Shown: positions 23,606-32,652, numbered from the stretch's first letter. The stretch: DNA of 64,000 bases from Burkholderia sp. WSM2230 (GCF_000472445.1 NZ_AXAJ01000017.1:57033-121032), one strand, 5' to 3'. Translations and numbers: made by a program. The notes: generated by a model from the letters alone, not told the origin.

Positions 23606-24604
23606 ATGAAACGCAGAATTTTCCTCACGCTGGCAGCAGCGGCGGCGGGTGTGCTTTTCAACGCACCGGTCGCGCAAGCCGCCGATCCGGTCAAGATCGG
23701 TTTCCTCGTGAAGCAGCCGGAAGAACCGTGGTTCCAGGACGAATGGAAGTTCGCGGAAATCGCCGCCAAGGAGAAGGGCTTCACGCTCGTGAAGATCGGC
23801 GCGCCGTCGGGCGAAAAGGTGATGAGCGCAATCGACAACCTGTCGGCGCAAAAAGCCCAGGGCTTCGTGATCTGCACGCCTGACGTCAAGCTCGGACCGG
23901 GCATCGTCGCGAAAGCGAAGGCCGACGGCCTGAAGATGATGACCGTCGACGACCGTCTCGTGGACGGCGCGGGCAAGCCGATCGCGTCGGTGCCGCACAT
24001 GGGCATCTCGGCGTACAACATCGGCAAGCAGGTTGGCGACGGCCTCGCCGCCGAGATCAAGAAGCGCGGCTGGGACATGAAGGATGTCGGCGCGATCGAC
24101 GTGACCTACGAGCAGCTGCCGACCGCGCATGATCGCACGAGCGGCGCCACGGACGCGCTGCTGGCCGCCGGCTTTCCGAAGGCCAACGTAATCGCCGCGC
24201 CGCAAGCGAAGACGGACACGGAAAACGCGTTCAACGCCGCCAACATCGCGCTCACCAAGAACCCGCAGTTCAAGCACTGGGTTGCCTACGGCCTGAACGA
24301 CGAAGCCGTGCTCGGCGCGGTACGCGCAGCGGAAGGCCGCGGCTTCAAGGCCGACAACATGATCGGCATCGGCATCGGCGGGTCGGATTCGGCATTGAAC
24401 GAGTTCAAGAAGCCGAACCCGACCGGCTTCTTCGGCACGGTCATCATCAGCCCGAAGCGTCACGGCGAGGAAACCTCCGCGCTGATGTATGACTGGATCA
24501 CGCAAGGCAAAGCACCGCCCCCGCTGACGCTGACGACCGGCATGCTGGCCACGCGCGAGAACGTCGGCGAAGTGCGCGAGAAGATGGGCCTGGCTTCGAA
24601 GTAA
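23606..24604 (+). CDS. araF: AraF-type sugar ABC transporter periplasmic binding protein
   Basis: 332-residue periplasmic sugar-binding protein with a cleavable signal peptide (cut near AQA-AD, residue ~25). Immediately after it, IGFLVKQPEEPWFQDEWKF is nearly the same as the start of mature E. coli AraF. FVICTPD, TVDD, and the GLNDEAVLGAVRAAEG stretch also match AraF closely. L-arabinose is therefore the best-guess ligand; AraF also binds D-galactose and D-fucose, which fits the dgo genes next door. CAGGAGA lies 11 bp before the ATG. The ATPase and permease genes follow. Confidence 0.9.
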   Translation: MKRRIFLTLAAAAAGVLFNAPVAQAADPVKIGFLVKQPEEPWFQDEWKFAEIAAKEKGFTLVKIGAPSGEKVMSAIDNLSAQKAQGFVICTPDVKLGPGIVAKAKADGLKMMTVDDRLVDGAGKPIASVPHMGISAYNIGKQVGDGLAAEIKKRGWDMKDVGAIDVTYEQLPTAHDRTSGATDALLAAGFPKANVIAAPQAKTDTENAFNAANIALTKNPQFKHWVAYGLNDEAVLGAVRAAEGRGFKADNMIGIGIGGSDSALNEFKKPNPTGFFGTVIISPKRHGEETSALMYDWITQGKAPPPLTLTTGMLATRENVGEVREKMGLASK

Positions 24605-24625
24605 GCATGATGCAATGAAGTGAAC

Positions 24626-24660
24626 TGCCGGCGCGGCGCTTTCGCAGGGGCGCGCCGGCA
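24626..24660 (+). promoter_or_regulatory. Intercistronic GC-rich hairpin between araF and araG
   Basis: Perfect 10-bp stem TGCCGGCGCG/CGCGCCGGCA with a 15-nt loop and no T-run. Hairpins at this position commonly protect the abundant binding-protein mRNA from 3' decay and lower expression of the ATPase. That role is inferred from position. Confidence 0.55.
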
Positions 24661-24688
24661 ACAGTAATAGATCGACAGAGGAGGCGAA

Positions 24689-26221
24689 GTGTCAGCGACG
24701 CTACGTTTTGACAATATCGGCAAGGTCTTTCCAGGCGTGCGCGCGCTCGACGGTGTGTCCTTCGACGTCAACGTCGGCCAGGTGCACGGCCTGATGGGCG
24801 AAAACGGCGCAGGGAAATCGACCCTGCTGAAGATACTCGGCGGTGAATATCAGCCCGACTCGGGCCGCGTGATGATCGACGGAAAAGAAGTGCGCTTCAC
24901 GAGCGCTGCTTCGTCGATTGCGGCCGGGATTGCGGTGATTCACCAGGAACTGCAATACGTGCCCGATCTCACGGTCGCGGAAAACCTGCTGCTCGGCCAG
25001 TTGCCGAATTCGTTCGGCTGGGTCAACAAGCGCGATGCCAAGCGCTTCGTGCGCGAACGTCTCGAGGCGATGGGCGTCGCGCTCGATCCCGACGCGAAGT
25101 TGCGCAAGCTCTCCATCGCGCAACGGCAAATGGTGGAAATCTGCAAGGCGCTGCTGCGCAACGCCCGCGTGATCGCGCTCGACGAACCGACCAGTTCGCT
25201 GTCGCATCGCGAGACGGAAGTGCTGTTCAAGCTGGTGCGCGATCTGCGCGCCGACAACCGCGCGATGATCTACATCTCGCATCGCATGGACGAGATTTAC
25301 GAACTGTGCGACGCCTGCACGATCTTCCGGGACGGACGCAAGGTCGCCTCGCATCCCACGCTTGAAGGCGTGTCGCGCGACACGATCGTCAGCGAAATGG
25401 TGGGACGCGAAATTTCGGACATCTACAATTATTCGCCGCGGCCGCTCGGTGAAGTGCGCTTTGCCGCGAAGGCAATTGAGGGCCACGCGCTTTCGGAGCC
25501 GGCCAGCTTCGAAGTGCGGCGCGGCGAGATTGTCGGCTTCTTCGGACTGGTGGGCGCGGGGCGCAGCGAGTTGATGCATCTGGTGTACGGCACGGAGCAC
25601 AAGAAGGGCGGCGAACTGCTGCTGGACGGCAAGCCGATCCGCGTGAAGAGCGCGGGCGAAGCGATTCGCCACGGCATCGTGCTGTGCCCGGAAGACCGCA
25701 AGGAAGAAGGCATCGTCGCGATGGCGACCGTGTCGGAGAACATCAACATCAGTTGCCGGCGCCACTATCTGCGCGCGGGCGTGTTTCTCGACCGCAAGAA
25801 AGAGGCGGAAACCGCGGACCGTTTCATCAAGCTGCTGAAGATCAAGACGCCGAGCCGCCGCCAGAAAATCCGCTTCCTGTCGGGCGGCAACCAGCAGAAG
25901 GCCATTCTGTCGCGCTGGCTCGCCGAACCGGATCTGAAAGTGGTGATTCTGGACGAACCGACGCGCGGCATCGACGTCGGCGCGAAGCACGAAATCTACA
26001 ACGTGATTTATCAGCTAGCCGAGCGCGGCTGCGCAATCGTGATGATCTCGTCCGAGTTGCCCGAAGTGCTCGGCGTGTCCGACCGCATCGTCGTGATGCG
26101 CCAGGGACGAATTTCCGGCGAGCTCGCGCGCAAGGATGCAACGGAACAAGCGGTGTTGGGCCTCGCATTGCCGCAAAGCTCGACCGCACTGCCAGGAACT
26201 GCCGCTCAACAGGCGGCCTGA
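24689..26221 (+). CDS. araG: AraG-type sugar ABC transporter ATP-binding protein
   Basis: 510-residue tandem ABC ATPase energising pentose/galactose-type import. The first domain has Walker A GENGAGKSTLLK (~36), signature LSIAQRQMVEI and Walker B VIALDEPTSSLS. The second has a degenerate Walker A (GLVGAGRSELM), signature LSGGNQQKAIL and Walker B VILDEPTRGIDVG. This asymmetry is normal for the RbsA/AraG/MglA type. It starts with GTG, preceded by GGAGG at good spacing. The araH start lies 52 bp downstream. Confidence 0.94.
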   Translation: MSATLRFDNIGKVFPGVRALDGVSFDVNVGQVHGLMGENGAGKSTLLKILGGEYQPDSGRVMIDGKEVRFTSAASSIAAGIAVIHQELQYVPDLTVAENLLLGQLPNSFGWVNKRDAKRFVRERLEAMGVALDPDAKLRKLSIAQRQMVEICKALLRNARVIALDEPTSSLSHRETEVLFKLVRDLRADNRAMIYISHRMDEIYELCDACTIFRDGRKVASHPTLEGVSRDTIVSEMVGREISDIYNYSPRPLGEVRFAAKAIEGHALSEPASFEVRRGEIVGFFGLVGAGRSELMHLVYGTEHKKGGELLLDGKPIRVKSAGEAIRHGIVLCPEDRKEEGIVAMATVSENINISCRRHYLRAGVFLDRKKEAETADRFIKLLKIKTPSRRQKIRFLSGGNQQKAILSRWLAEPDLKVVILDEPTRGIDVGAKHEIYNVIYQLAERGCAIVMISSELPEVLGVSDRIVVMRQGRISGELARKDATEQAVLGLALPQSSTALPGTAAQQAA

Positions 26222-26273
26222 ACATTATTGGACGAAAGTCCGGCAACCCGTGGGGAACGGGAGGAGTCTTCAA

Positions 26274-27290
26274 ATGCAAGCTAGAGAAAACCTCGCGCAA
26301 CAGGCCGCCAAGAGTGCCGCCGAAGCGCTGATTCCGCAGACGAGCGACAAGGCGAAGTGGTGGCAGCAGATCACCGAGTACAGCCTGATCCTGATCTTCG
26401 TGGTGATGTTCGTGACGATGTCGCTGACCGTCGACCACTTTTTCTCGATCGAGAACATGCTCGGCCTCGCGCTGTCCATTTCGCAGATCGGCATGGTCGC
26501 GTGCACGATGATGTTCTGTCTCGCGTCGCGCGACTTCGATCTTTCCATTGGTTCGACCGTCGCGTTTGCCGGCGTGTTGTGCGCGATGGTGCTCAACGCG
26601 ACCGACAACACGTTCATCGCAATTGTTGCCGCAGTGGCGGCGGGTGCTGTGATCGGCTTTGTCAACGGCGCGGTGATTGCGTATCTGCGCATCAACGCGC
26701 TGATCACCACGCTCGCGACCATGGAAATCGTGCGTGGCCTCGGCTTTATCGCGTCGCACGGCCAGGCCGTGGGCGTGTCGTCGGATACGTTCATCGCGCT
26801 GGGCGGCCTGAGCTTCTTCGGCGTGTCGCTGCCGATCTGGGTCACGCTGCTGTGCTTCATCGTGTTCGGCGTGATGCTCAATCAGACCGTGTATGGCCGT
26901 AATACGCTTGCTATCGGCGGCAATCCTGAGGCGTCGCGTCTTGCCGGTATCAACGTCGAGCGCACGCGCGTCTACATCTTCCTGATTCAGGGCGCCGTGA
27001 CCGCGCTCGCCGGTGTCATTCTCGCTTCGCGTATCACGTCGGGTCAGCCCAATGCCGCGCAAGGCTTCGAGCTGAACGTGATCTCGGCTTGCGTGCTCGG
27101 CGGCGTGTCGCTGCTCGGCGGCCGCGCGACCATTTCCGGTGTCGTGATCGGCGTGCTGATCATGGGTACCGTCGAGAACGTGATGAACCTGATGAACATC
27201 GACGCGTTCTATCAGTACCTCGTGCGCGGCGCGATTCTGCTCGCCGCCGTGCTGCTCGACCAGTTGAAGAACCGCGGATCGCGGGATTAA
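26274..27290 (+). CDS. araH: AraH-type sugar ABC transporter permease
   Basis: 338-residue inner-membrane permease of the RbsC/AraH family with about eight to ten hydrophobic helices. I start it at the ATG at 26274 (MQARENLAQQ), which has GGGAGGAG 6-7 bp upstream. The open frame extends farther upstream into araG, but that part does not look like permease. Family motifs include FDLSIGS (~85), GNPEASRLAGINVERTR (~220) and CVLGGVSLLGGRAT (~278). It works with the AraF- and AraG-like proteins. Confidence 0.93.
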   Translation: MQARENLAQQAAKSAAEALIPQTSDKAKWWQQITEYSLILIFVVMFVTMSLTVDHFFSIENMLGLALSISQIGMVACTMMFCLASRDFDLSIGSTVAFAGVLCAMVLNATDNTFIAIVAAVAAGAVIGFVNGAVIAYLRINALITTLATMEIVRGLGFIASHGQAVGVSSDTFIALGGLSFFGVSLPIWVTLLCFIVFGVMLNQTVYGRNTLAIGGNPEASRLAGINVERTRVYIFLIQGAVTALAGVILASRITSGQPNAAQGFELNVISACVLGGVSLLGGRATISGVVIGVLIMGTVENVMNLMNIDAFYQYLVRGAILLAAVLLDQLKNRGSRD

Positions 27291-27318
27291 TCCACTCGCC
27301 CCAAAAAGGAATCGAACG

Positions 27319-28119
27319 ATGTCGTCTCCGGCCAACGCAAACGAGCGCCTCGCGAATAACGCATTCGCGCGCTACCCGAGTCTTGTCGAGCGCACCGTGC
27401 TGATCACGGGCGGCGCGACCGGCATCGGCGCATCGTTCGTCGAGCACTTCGCGGCGCAAGGCGCGCGTGTCGCGTTCTTCGATATCGACGCGACGGCGGG
27501 CGAAGCGCTCGCCGACGAACTCGGCGACTCGAAGCACAAGCCGCTCTTTCTGCCGTGCGATCTGACGGACATCGACGCGCTGCAAAAAGCCATCGCCGAT
27601 GTCAAAGCCGCGCTCGGCCCAATCCAGGTGCTCGTGAACAACGCCGCGAACGACAAGCGTCACACGATCGGGGAGGTCACGCGCGAGTCTTTCGACGCCG
27701 GCATCGCGGTGAACATCCGTCATCAGTTCTTCGCGGCGCAAGCGGTCATGGAGGACATGAAGGCGGCGCGAAGCGGCTCGATCATCAACCTGGGCTCGAT
27801 CAGCTGGATGCTGAAGAACGGCGGTTATCCGGTGTACGTGATGTCGAAGTCCGCGGTGCAGGGTTTGACGCGCGGTCTCGCACGCGACCTCGGGCACTTC
27901 AACATTCGCGTGAATACGCTCGTGCCTGGCTGGGTGATGACCGAGAAGCAGAAGCGTCTGTGGCTCGACGACGCCGGCCGCCGCGCGATCAAGGAAGGGC
28001 AGTGCCTCGACGCGGAGCTCGAGCCCGCCGACCTCGCGCGCATGGCGCTCTTCCTCGCCGCCGACGACAGCCGCATGATCACCGCGCAGGACATCGTCGT
28101 GGACGGAGGCTGGGCGTGA
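27319..28119 (+). CDS. SDR-family sugar 1-dehydrogenase (probable galactose/arabinose dehydrogenase)
   Basis: 266-residue classical SDR: GGATGIG at 31-37, NNAA at 107-110, catalytic Ser160, Tyr173, Lys177. Asp55 after the second strand (FFDID) suggests NAD as cofactor. SDR enzymes of this type next to an SMP-30 lactonase and an aldose-uptake system typically oxidise D-galactose or L-arabinose at C1 to the lactone. I infer this function from context. A ~20-residue N-terminal extension precedes the fold. The lactonase GTG overlaps its stop codon by 4 bp. Confidence 0.88.
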   Translation: MSSPANANERLANNAFARYPSLVERTVLITGGATGIGASFVEHFAAQGARVAFFDIDATAGEALADELGDSKHKPLFLPCDLTDIDALQKAIADVKAALGPIQVLVNNAANDKRHTIGEVTRESFDAGIAVNIRHQFFAAQAVMEDMKAARSGSIINLGSISWMLKNGGYPVYVMSKSAVQGLTRGLARDLGHFNIRVNTLVPGWVMTEKQKRLWLDDAGRRAIKEGQCLDAELEPADLARMALFLAADDSRMITAQDIVVDGGWA

Positions 28120-29036
28120 AGGCGGGCGCGGATGTGAGCGCCGCGGTGCGCACACCGCGCGCTGCATTGCTCGTCGACAGCAAGTGCACGTTGGGCGAAG
28201 GCGCGACATGGTGTGCGAAAACTGGCCGCTTCTACTGGACGGATATCGAAGGCGCGCGTTTATGGCGTTACGATCCGCGCGACGGCCGCAGCACTTCATG
28301 GAAGATGCCGGAACGGCTCGCCACGTTTGCGCTGTGCGCGGATCCCCATTACCTGTTGCTCGGCCTCGCGTCGCATCTGGCGTTTTTCGATCTTGCGACA
28401 GGCGAGACGCTTCATATCGTCGATGTCGAGCCAGCTCTGAACACGCGCGTGAACGACGGCCGCTGCGACCGGCAAGGCCGTTTCGTGTTCGGCACGAAAG
28501 ATGAAGGCTCGCCGTTGCAGGCTATTGGCGGGTTCTACCGGCTCAATCGCGACCTGACGCTCGAGCGTTTGCCGCTGCCCGCGCCTGTCATTTCGAACAG
28601 CATCGCGTTCAGCCCGGACGGCGCGACTATGTACTACTGCGATTCACCGACGCGTGAAATCCGCGCTTGCGACTACCTGGCGGACGGCGGCATCTTCAAT
28701 GACCGCATCTTCACGCGCCTCACCGACGCGAGCGGCGAGCCCGACGGCTCGACGGTCGATCGCGACGGCGGCTTGTGGAACGCGCAGTGGGGCGGCGGCC
28801 GCATCGTGCGCTATGGCGTCGACGGCGTCGAGACCGAGCGCGTGGAGGTGCCCACGGTGCAGCCGAGCTGCGTCGCCTTGGGCGGCGCGCAGCTGGGCAC
28901 GCTATACATCACGAGCGCGCGCGTCGGTCTTGACGCGGCCGCGCTCGCCGGCGATTCGCGCGCTGGCGGCGTGTTCATCGCGACGCCGGCGCGGCGCGGT
29001 TTGGCCGAGCCGGTTTTTCTCGGCGTGCCGACGTAG
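28116..29036 (+). CDS. SMP-30/gluconolactonase-family sugar lactonase
   Basis: 306-residue six-bladed beta-propeller of the SMP-30/regucalcin family, expected to hydrolyse the aldonolactone made by the preceding dehydrogenase. The GTG at 28116 overlaps the SDR stop (GTGA) and has GGAGG 6 bp upstream; the frame is open farther upstream but overlaps the SDR. Metal-site elements are visible: LGEGATW (Glu), VNDGRCDRQGRF, ISNSIAFSPDG (Asn) and EPDGSTVDRDG (Asp). No signal peptide, so it is cytoplasmic. Confidence 0.9.
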   Translation: MKAGADVSAAVRTPRAALLVDSKCTLGEGATWCAKTGRFYWTDIEGARLWRYDPRDGRSTSWKMPERLATFALCADPHYLLLGLASHLAFFDLATGETLHIVDVEPALNTRVNDGRCDRQGRFVFGTKDEGSPLQAIGGFYRLNRDLTLERLPLPAPVISNSIAFSPDGATMYYCDSPTREIRACDYLADGGIFNDRIFTRLTDASGEPDGSTVDRDGGLWNAQWGGGRIVRYGVDGVETERVEVPTVQPSCVALGGAQLGTLYITSARVGLDAAALAGDSRAGGVFIATPARRGLAEPVFLGVPT

Positions 29037-29272
29037 CGGAATTCGACGCTGCGTCGTTCGCGGACGAGCGATGCAGCGATGCAGAAGCCAGGCGGCAGCG
29101 GCGAGTTGCGTGAAAGTGTCGATGTCGCGATACCAAACAGAAAGACCGGCAACAAAAGTCGGCGTCGAGCAGCAACCAGAGTTCGGATCAGAGGCGACCG
29201 GTTCGAGAAAATCGCCCGACAGCAATCGCCAGCCATGACGGCAACGTGTCAAGCCTCTCGAAGGAGCCAGAT

Positions 29273-30352
29273 ATGAGTGTTGCGAATCCTGTTTCCGCCT
29301 TTTCTCCAGGCGCTCAGCCTTCACAAAGCACGCAGAGCCGGCGTTCACGGCTTGCGGCCGCGGCCAACCCGGTGCTGCCGGGGCCGAGCACGTCGGCGGT
29401 AGCGGTCGGCGACAGCCCGGCCGGCGATGTCGCGTGTGTCACGCTCGCCAATCCACAGTTGCGCCTTGACGTCGCGCCTACGCTCGGCGGCGGCATCACG
29501 CGCTTCGACTGGCGCGACGACGGTGCGCTCACGCCGATTTTCCGGCGCTGCCGCCACGTCGCGGCCGACACGCAACCCAATGAGCTGGCCTGTTATCCGT
29601 TGCTGCCTTATTCGAACCGTATCGGTGGCGGTCATTTCAATTTTGCGGGGCGGCGCGTCGACGTGGCGCGCAACCGCGCGGACGAGCCCTTGCCCATTCA
29701 CGGCGACGGCTGGCAGTGCGCGTGGCAGGTCGCCGACTCGGACCGCGAGTACGTGCGGCTCACGTGCGACCGGCGGGACGGCAAGCCGTATGCGTTTCGC
29801 GCGGCGCAGACCTACAGGCTCGACGGCCCGTCGCTTGTCATCACGCTCGAAATCGAGAACACGGGCCGCGACGCGTTGCCTTTTGGGCTTGGCGTGCATC
29901 CGTTTTTCGTGCGCGACGCGGACACCGAGCTGTCGGCGGCGGCCGGCGGTTTGTGGCTCGCCGGCGACGACTGGCTGCCGGTCCGTCATGTGCAGGCGCC
30001 GCCTGCGTGGCAGTTCGGCGTGGCGTATCCGTTGCCGGAAACCATCGTCAATCATGCGTTCACGGGCTGGAGCGGGCAGGCGGCAGTGGTGTGGCCAAAG
30101 CGCCGGCTGTCGCTAAACATTGCCGCCGACACGGATTACTACGTGCTGTACACGCCACCGGGGGAAGATTTCTTCTGTTTCGAGCCCGTCGATCATCCGA
30201 TAAACGCGATGAATCTGGCGGGCGGCGCGTGCGAAAACGGCATGACGCTGCTCGGGCGCGGCGAGCGGCTGACGCGAACGTTCCGCTTCACCGTCGAGCG
30301 CACCGGCTTGCGGTCGATGCCGGGCGCGCGCGGCACACGGCGCCGGCAGTGA
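29273..30352 (+). CDS. Aldose 1-epimerase (mutarotase) family protein
   Basis: 359-residue galactose-mutarotase-like beta-sandwich protein. It should interconvert alpha and beta anomers so the C1 dehydrogenase gets its preferred form. The start is the ATG at 29273, with AAGGAG 7 bp upstream; an upstream in-frame GTG is poorer. Catalytic elements are the His in LPIHGDGW (~137), the His in LGVHPFF (~209) and the Glu in CFEPVDHPINAMN (~302). The first ~45 residues are Ser/Ala-rich and not conserved. It closes the sugar-oxidation locus. Confidence 0.9.
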   Translation: MSVANPVSAFSPGAQPSQSTQSRRSRLAAAANPVLPGPSTSAVAVGDSPAGDVACVTLANPQLRLDVAPTLGGGITRFDWRDDGALTPIFRRCRHVAADTQPNELACYPLLPYSNRIGGGHFNFAGRRVDVARNRADEPLPIHGDGWQCAWQVADSDREYVRLTCDRRDGKPYAFRAAQTYRLDGPSLVITLEIENTGRDALPFGLGVHPFFVRDADTELSAAAGGLWLAGDDWLPVRHVQAPPAWQFGVAYPLPETIVNHAFTGWSGQAAVVWPKRRLSLNIAADTDYYVLYTPPGEDFFCFEPVDHPINAMNLAGGACENGMTLLGRGERLTRTFRFTVERTGLRSMPGARGTRRRQ

Positions 30353-30533
30353 GAGCGGGCGCGCGGACGGGCGTGCCGCGCTCATGTGCCCGACGCGCGC
30401 TGACCCGCTGACGCGGCGGTGCGCAAACAGGCAAACGCGCAGCCCCACAACCTCAAAGCCGCCTGACGGCCAGCTACGCCGCACAGGTAAAATACGCGCC
30501 TCTTCCGATTACCGGCTCGCCGCGAGACTCACC

Positions 30534-31349
30534 ATGTCCAACTTCATCCAGACACTCAACGACGCCTGGCAGCGCACCAACTCGCTGCTGTGTGTCGGCC
30601 TCGATCCCGAGCCCAGCAAGTTTCCCGGCGCGTTGGCCGGCCGTCCTGACGCGATCTTCGACTTCTGTCGCGAGATCGTCGATGCGACCGCGCCCTACGC
30701 GTCGTCGTTCAAGCCCCAAATCGCCTACTTCGCGGCGCATCGCGCGGAGGACCAGCTGGAGCAGCTGATCGCCCACATTCACGCGCATCATCCGGGCTTG
30801 CCGGTGATTCTCGATGCGAAGCGCGGCGACATCGGCAGCACGGCCGAGCAATATGCGCGCGAAGCGTTCGAGCGCTACGAGGCGGACGCGGTGACGGTGA
30901 ATCCGTACATGGGTTTCGATTCGATCGAGCCGTATCTGCAGCATGAAGGCAAAGGCGTGATCGTGCTGTGCCGCACGTCGAATGCCGGCGGTTCGGACCT
31001 GCAATTCCTGGAGACGGGCGGGCGGCCGCTCTATCAGGTCGTCGCGCAACTGGCAGCGCAGAAGTGGAACGCCAGCGGGCAACTGGGTCTCGTGGTCGGC
31101 GCGACTTTTCCGAAGGAAATCGAAGTGGTGCGTGGCATTGTCGGCGATATGCCGCTGCTGATTCCCGGCATCGGCGCGCAGGGCGGCGACGTGCAGGCGA
31201 CCGTCAGCGCGGGCCGCACCGCGACCGGCACCGGCATGCTGATCAACTCGTCGCGCGCGATCATCTATGCGGGCAAGGGCGAGGACTTCGCCGAGGCGGC
31301 CGCGAGGGCCGCGATGGAAACGCGCGACCGCATCAACTCGTTTCGCTGA
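30534..31349 (+). CDS. pyrF: Orotidine-5'-phosphate decarboxylase (type 2)
   Basis: Final step of UMP synthesis. 271 residues, the longer type-2 form of the enzyme. The start is MSNFIQTLND at 30534; the open frame continues upstream without homology. The active-site motif is ILDAKRGDIGSTAEQYA (~97-113) with the catalytic Lys/Asp array, and LCVGLDPEPSKFPG (~20) is typical of this type. A TAAAAT -10-like hexamer is 40 bp upstream. A 14-bp tandem repeat follows its stop codon. Confidence 0.96.
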   Translation: MSNFIQTLNDAWQRTNSLLCVGLDPEPSKFPGALAGRPDAIFDFCREIVDATAPYASSFKPQIAYFAAHRAEDQLEQLIAHIHAHHPGLPVILDAKRGDIGSTAEQYAREAFERYEADAVTVNPYMGFDSIEPYLQHEGKGVIVLCRTSNAGGSDLQFLETGGRPLYQVVAQLAAQKWNASGQLGLVVGATFPKEIEVVRGIVGDMPLLIPGIGAQGGDVQATVSAGRTATGTGMLINSSRAIIYAGKGEDFAEAAARAAMETRDRINSFR

Positions 31350-31363
31350 TCACGTCAACGGGC

Positions 31364-31516
31364 GCTCATTGGCACCGGCTTATTGGCGCCCGCTTGTTGA
31401 TGCGCGCTTATCGGCACCTGCTTTTTAGCATCGGCTTGTTGATACACGCGGGTTGGCACCAGCTCATTGGCACCTGCTTGCCGGTATCGGCGCATTAGCG
31501 CCGCTTATCAGCACCC
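31364..31516. repeat. Degenerate 14-bp tandem repeat, 11 units
   Basis: Eleven consecutive units follow the consensus GCTTATTGGCACCN: ten of 14 bp and one of 13 bp (31490-31502). The best-kept positions are the initial GC and the GGCACC core. It fills the space between the pyrF stop and the convergent cupin gene's 3' end. The unit length is not a multiple of three and no gene spans it. Confidence 0.88.
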
Positions 31517-31525
31517 ACTTCGCCA

Positions 31526-32101
31526 TCACCCGCCGCCAGGTCGAGCGGCGGCTGGTCCTAGCCGCTCGATAAGCGCGGCATGCTGCGGGTACTGCGTTTT
31601 CAACACGTCGACATCCGCGAGTTCGAATTCGCTGAACTCGAAACCGGGCGCGACCGTGCAGCCCACGAATGCGAAGCCCGCCGGGTCCGCGCATTCGGCG
31701 GCGAACCACAAGCCGGCCGGCACCACGGCCTGGAACGCCGCGTCGCGGTGAATCAGCGCATTGCCCAGCTTATGTGTGACCAGCGTGCCGCTTGTGTCCA
31801 GCACGTGGACGCTCAGCGGCCCGCCAGCGTAAAAATGCCAGACTTCGTCCGACCGGATCCGATGCCAGGCCGAATGTGCGCCGTCGCACAGCAGGTAATA
31901 AATCGCAGTAGACGCTGAACGCGTCTGCGCCGACGACATCGGCCCAGCGTGTGTTTCGGCCGCGCTCGTCGGCGCAGCGCCGTCCACGCGGCTTACACGC
32001 TGCGCCGACCGATACGTCTCGCTGAAAAAACCACCTTCCGGATGCGGCTTCAGATCGAAGCGGCGGATCAGCTCGTCCCTGGCTGCATGGGAATCCGTCA
32101 T
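31526..32101 (-). CDS. Cupin-fold DUF985 protein
   Basis: 191-residue single-domain cupin of the DUF985 family. Signature segments are LKPHPEGGFFSETYRS (~17-32), TAIYYLL, the metal-type motif SAWHRIRSDEVWHFYAGGPL (~77-96), and LVGxxVAPGFEFSEFEL-like text near 160-170. The start at 32101 (MTDSHAARDE) has GGAG nearby; the open frame upstream overlaps pncC and is not homologous. A 20-residue Ala/Thr-rich insertion is visible after SRVDG. The function of the family is not established. It is last in the thiL-pgpA-pncC unit. Confidence 0.85.
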   Translation of the reverse strand: MTDSHAARDELIRRFDLKPHPEGGFFSETYRSAQRVSRVDGAAPTSAAETHAGPMSSAQTRSASTAIYYLLCDGAHSAWHRIRSDEVWHFYAGGPLSVHVLDTSGTLVTHKLGNALIHRDAAFQAVVPAGLWFAAECADPAGFAFVGCTVAPGFEFSEFELADVDVLKTQYPQHAALIERLGPAAARPGGG

Positions 32102-32123
32102 TCGCTTTCGCTCCGGGCGCCGG

Positions 32124-32624
32124 TCAATGTTCGCGCTCGTCGAGCAGCGCCAGCACGCCGCGCAGCGCATGCGCCGCGGCCTGCACGCGAATCTGCTCGC
32201 GGTCGCCCTTGAAAGTCTTCGTTTCCACCGATGTATGCAGCCGGTTGCTCCAGCCAAACGACACCATGCCGACCGGCTTGGTTTCGGTGCCGCCGCCCGG
32301 GCCCGCGACCCCCGTGATCGACAGCGAGACCTGCGCGCGGCTGTTGCGCAGCGCACCTTCGGCCATAGCGCGCGCCACCTGCTCGCTGACTGCGCCGAAC
32401 TTTTCGATCATGTCCGCAGGCACGCCGATCATTTCGCTCTTCGCCTGATTCGAGTAGGTGACGAAGCCGCGCTCGAACCAGCCGCTGCTGCCGGAGATGT
32501 CGGTGATCGCGGTCGCGACCATGCCGCCCGTGCACGACTCGGCCGTGACGAGCATCAGGCGCTCGTCGCGCAGGCGGTTGCTCACGCGAATCGCGAGCTG
32601 GTGAACGACGGAATCGGTAGGCAT
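32124..32624 (-). CDS. pncC: Nicotinamide-nucleotide amidohydrolase (CinA C-terminal family)
   Basis: Deamidates nicotinamide mononucleotide to nicotinate mononucleotide for NAD recycling. 166 residues from the ATG at 32624 (MPTDSVVHQL); a longer frame would run into pgpA. Active-site motifs are TAESCTGGMVA (~31-41), with the nucleophilic Ser, and FVTYSNQAK (~58). A glycine-rich loop ITGVAGPGGGT follows (~108). It is the stand-alone C-terminal domain of CinA, without the N-terminal ADP-ribose pyrophosphatase-like domain. It lies 28 bp after pgpA. Confidence 0.94.
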   Translation of the reverse strand: MPTDSVVHQLAIRVSNRLRDERLMLVTAESCTGGMVATAITDISGSSGWFERGFVTYSNQAKSEMIGVPADMIEKFGAVSEQVARAMAEGALRNSRAQVSLSITGVAGPGGGTETKPVGMVSFGWSNRLHTSVETKTFKGDREQIRVQAAAHALRGVLALLDEREH

Positions 32625-32652
32625 GGCGTCAATCCGGAACGGGGCGCGGCGG

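Noticed and set aside
31364..31516. CRISPR array as an explanation of the regularly spaced repeats after pyrF
   Set aside because: Units are 14 bp, contiguous and degenerate, with no spacers and no cas genes in the window.
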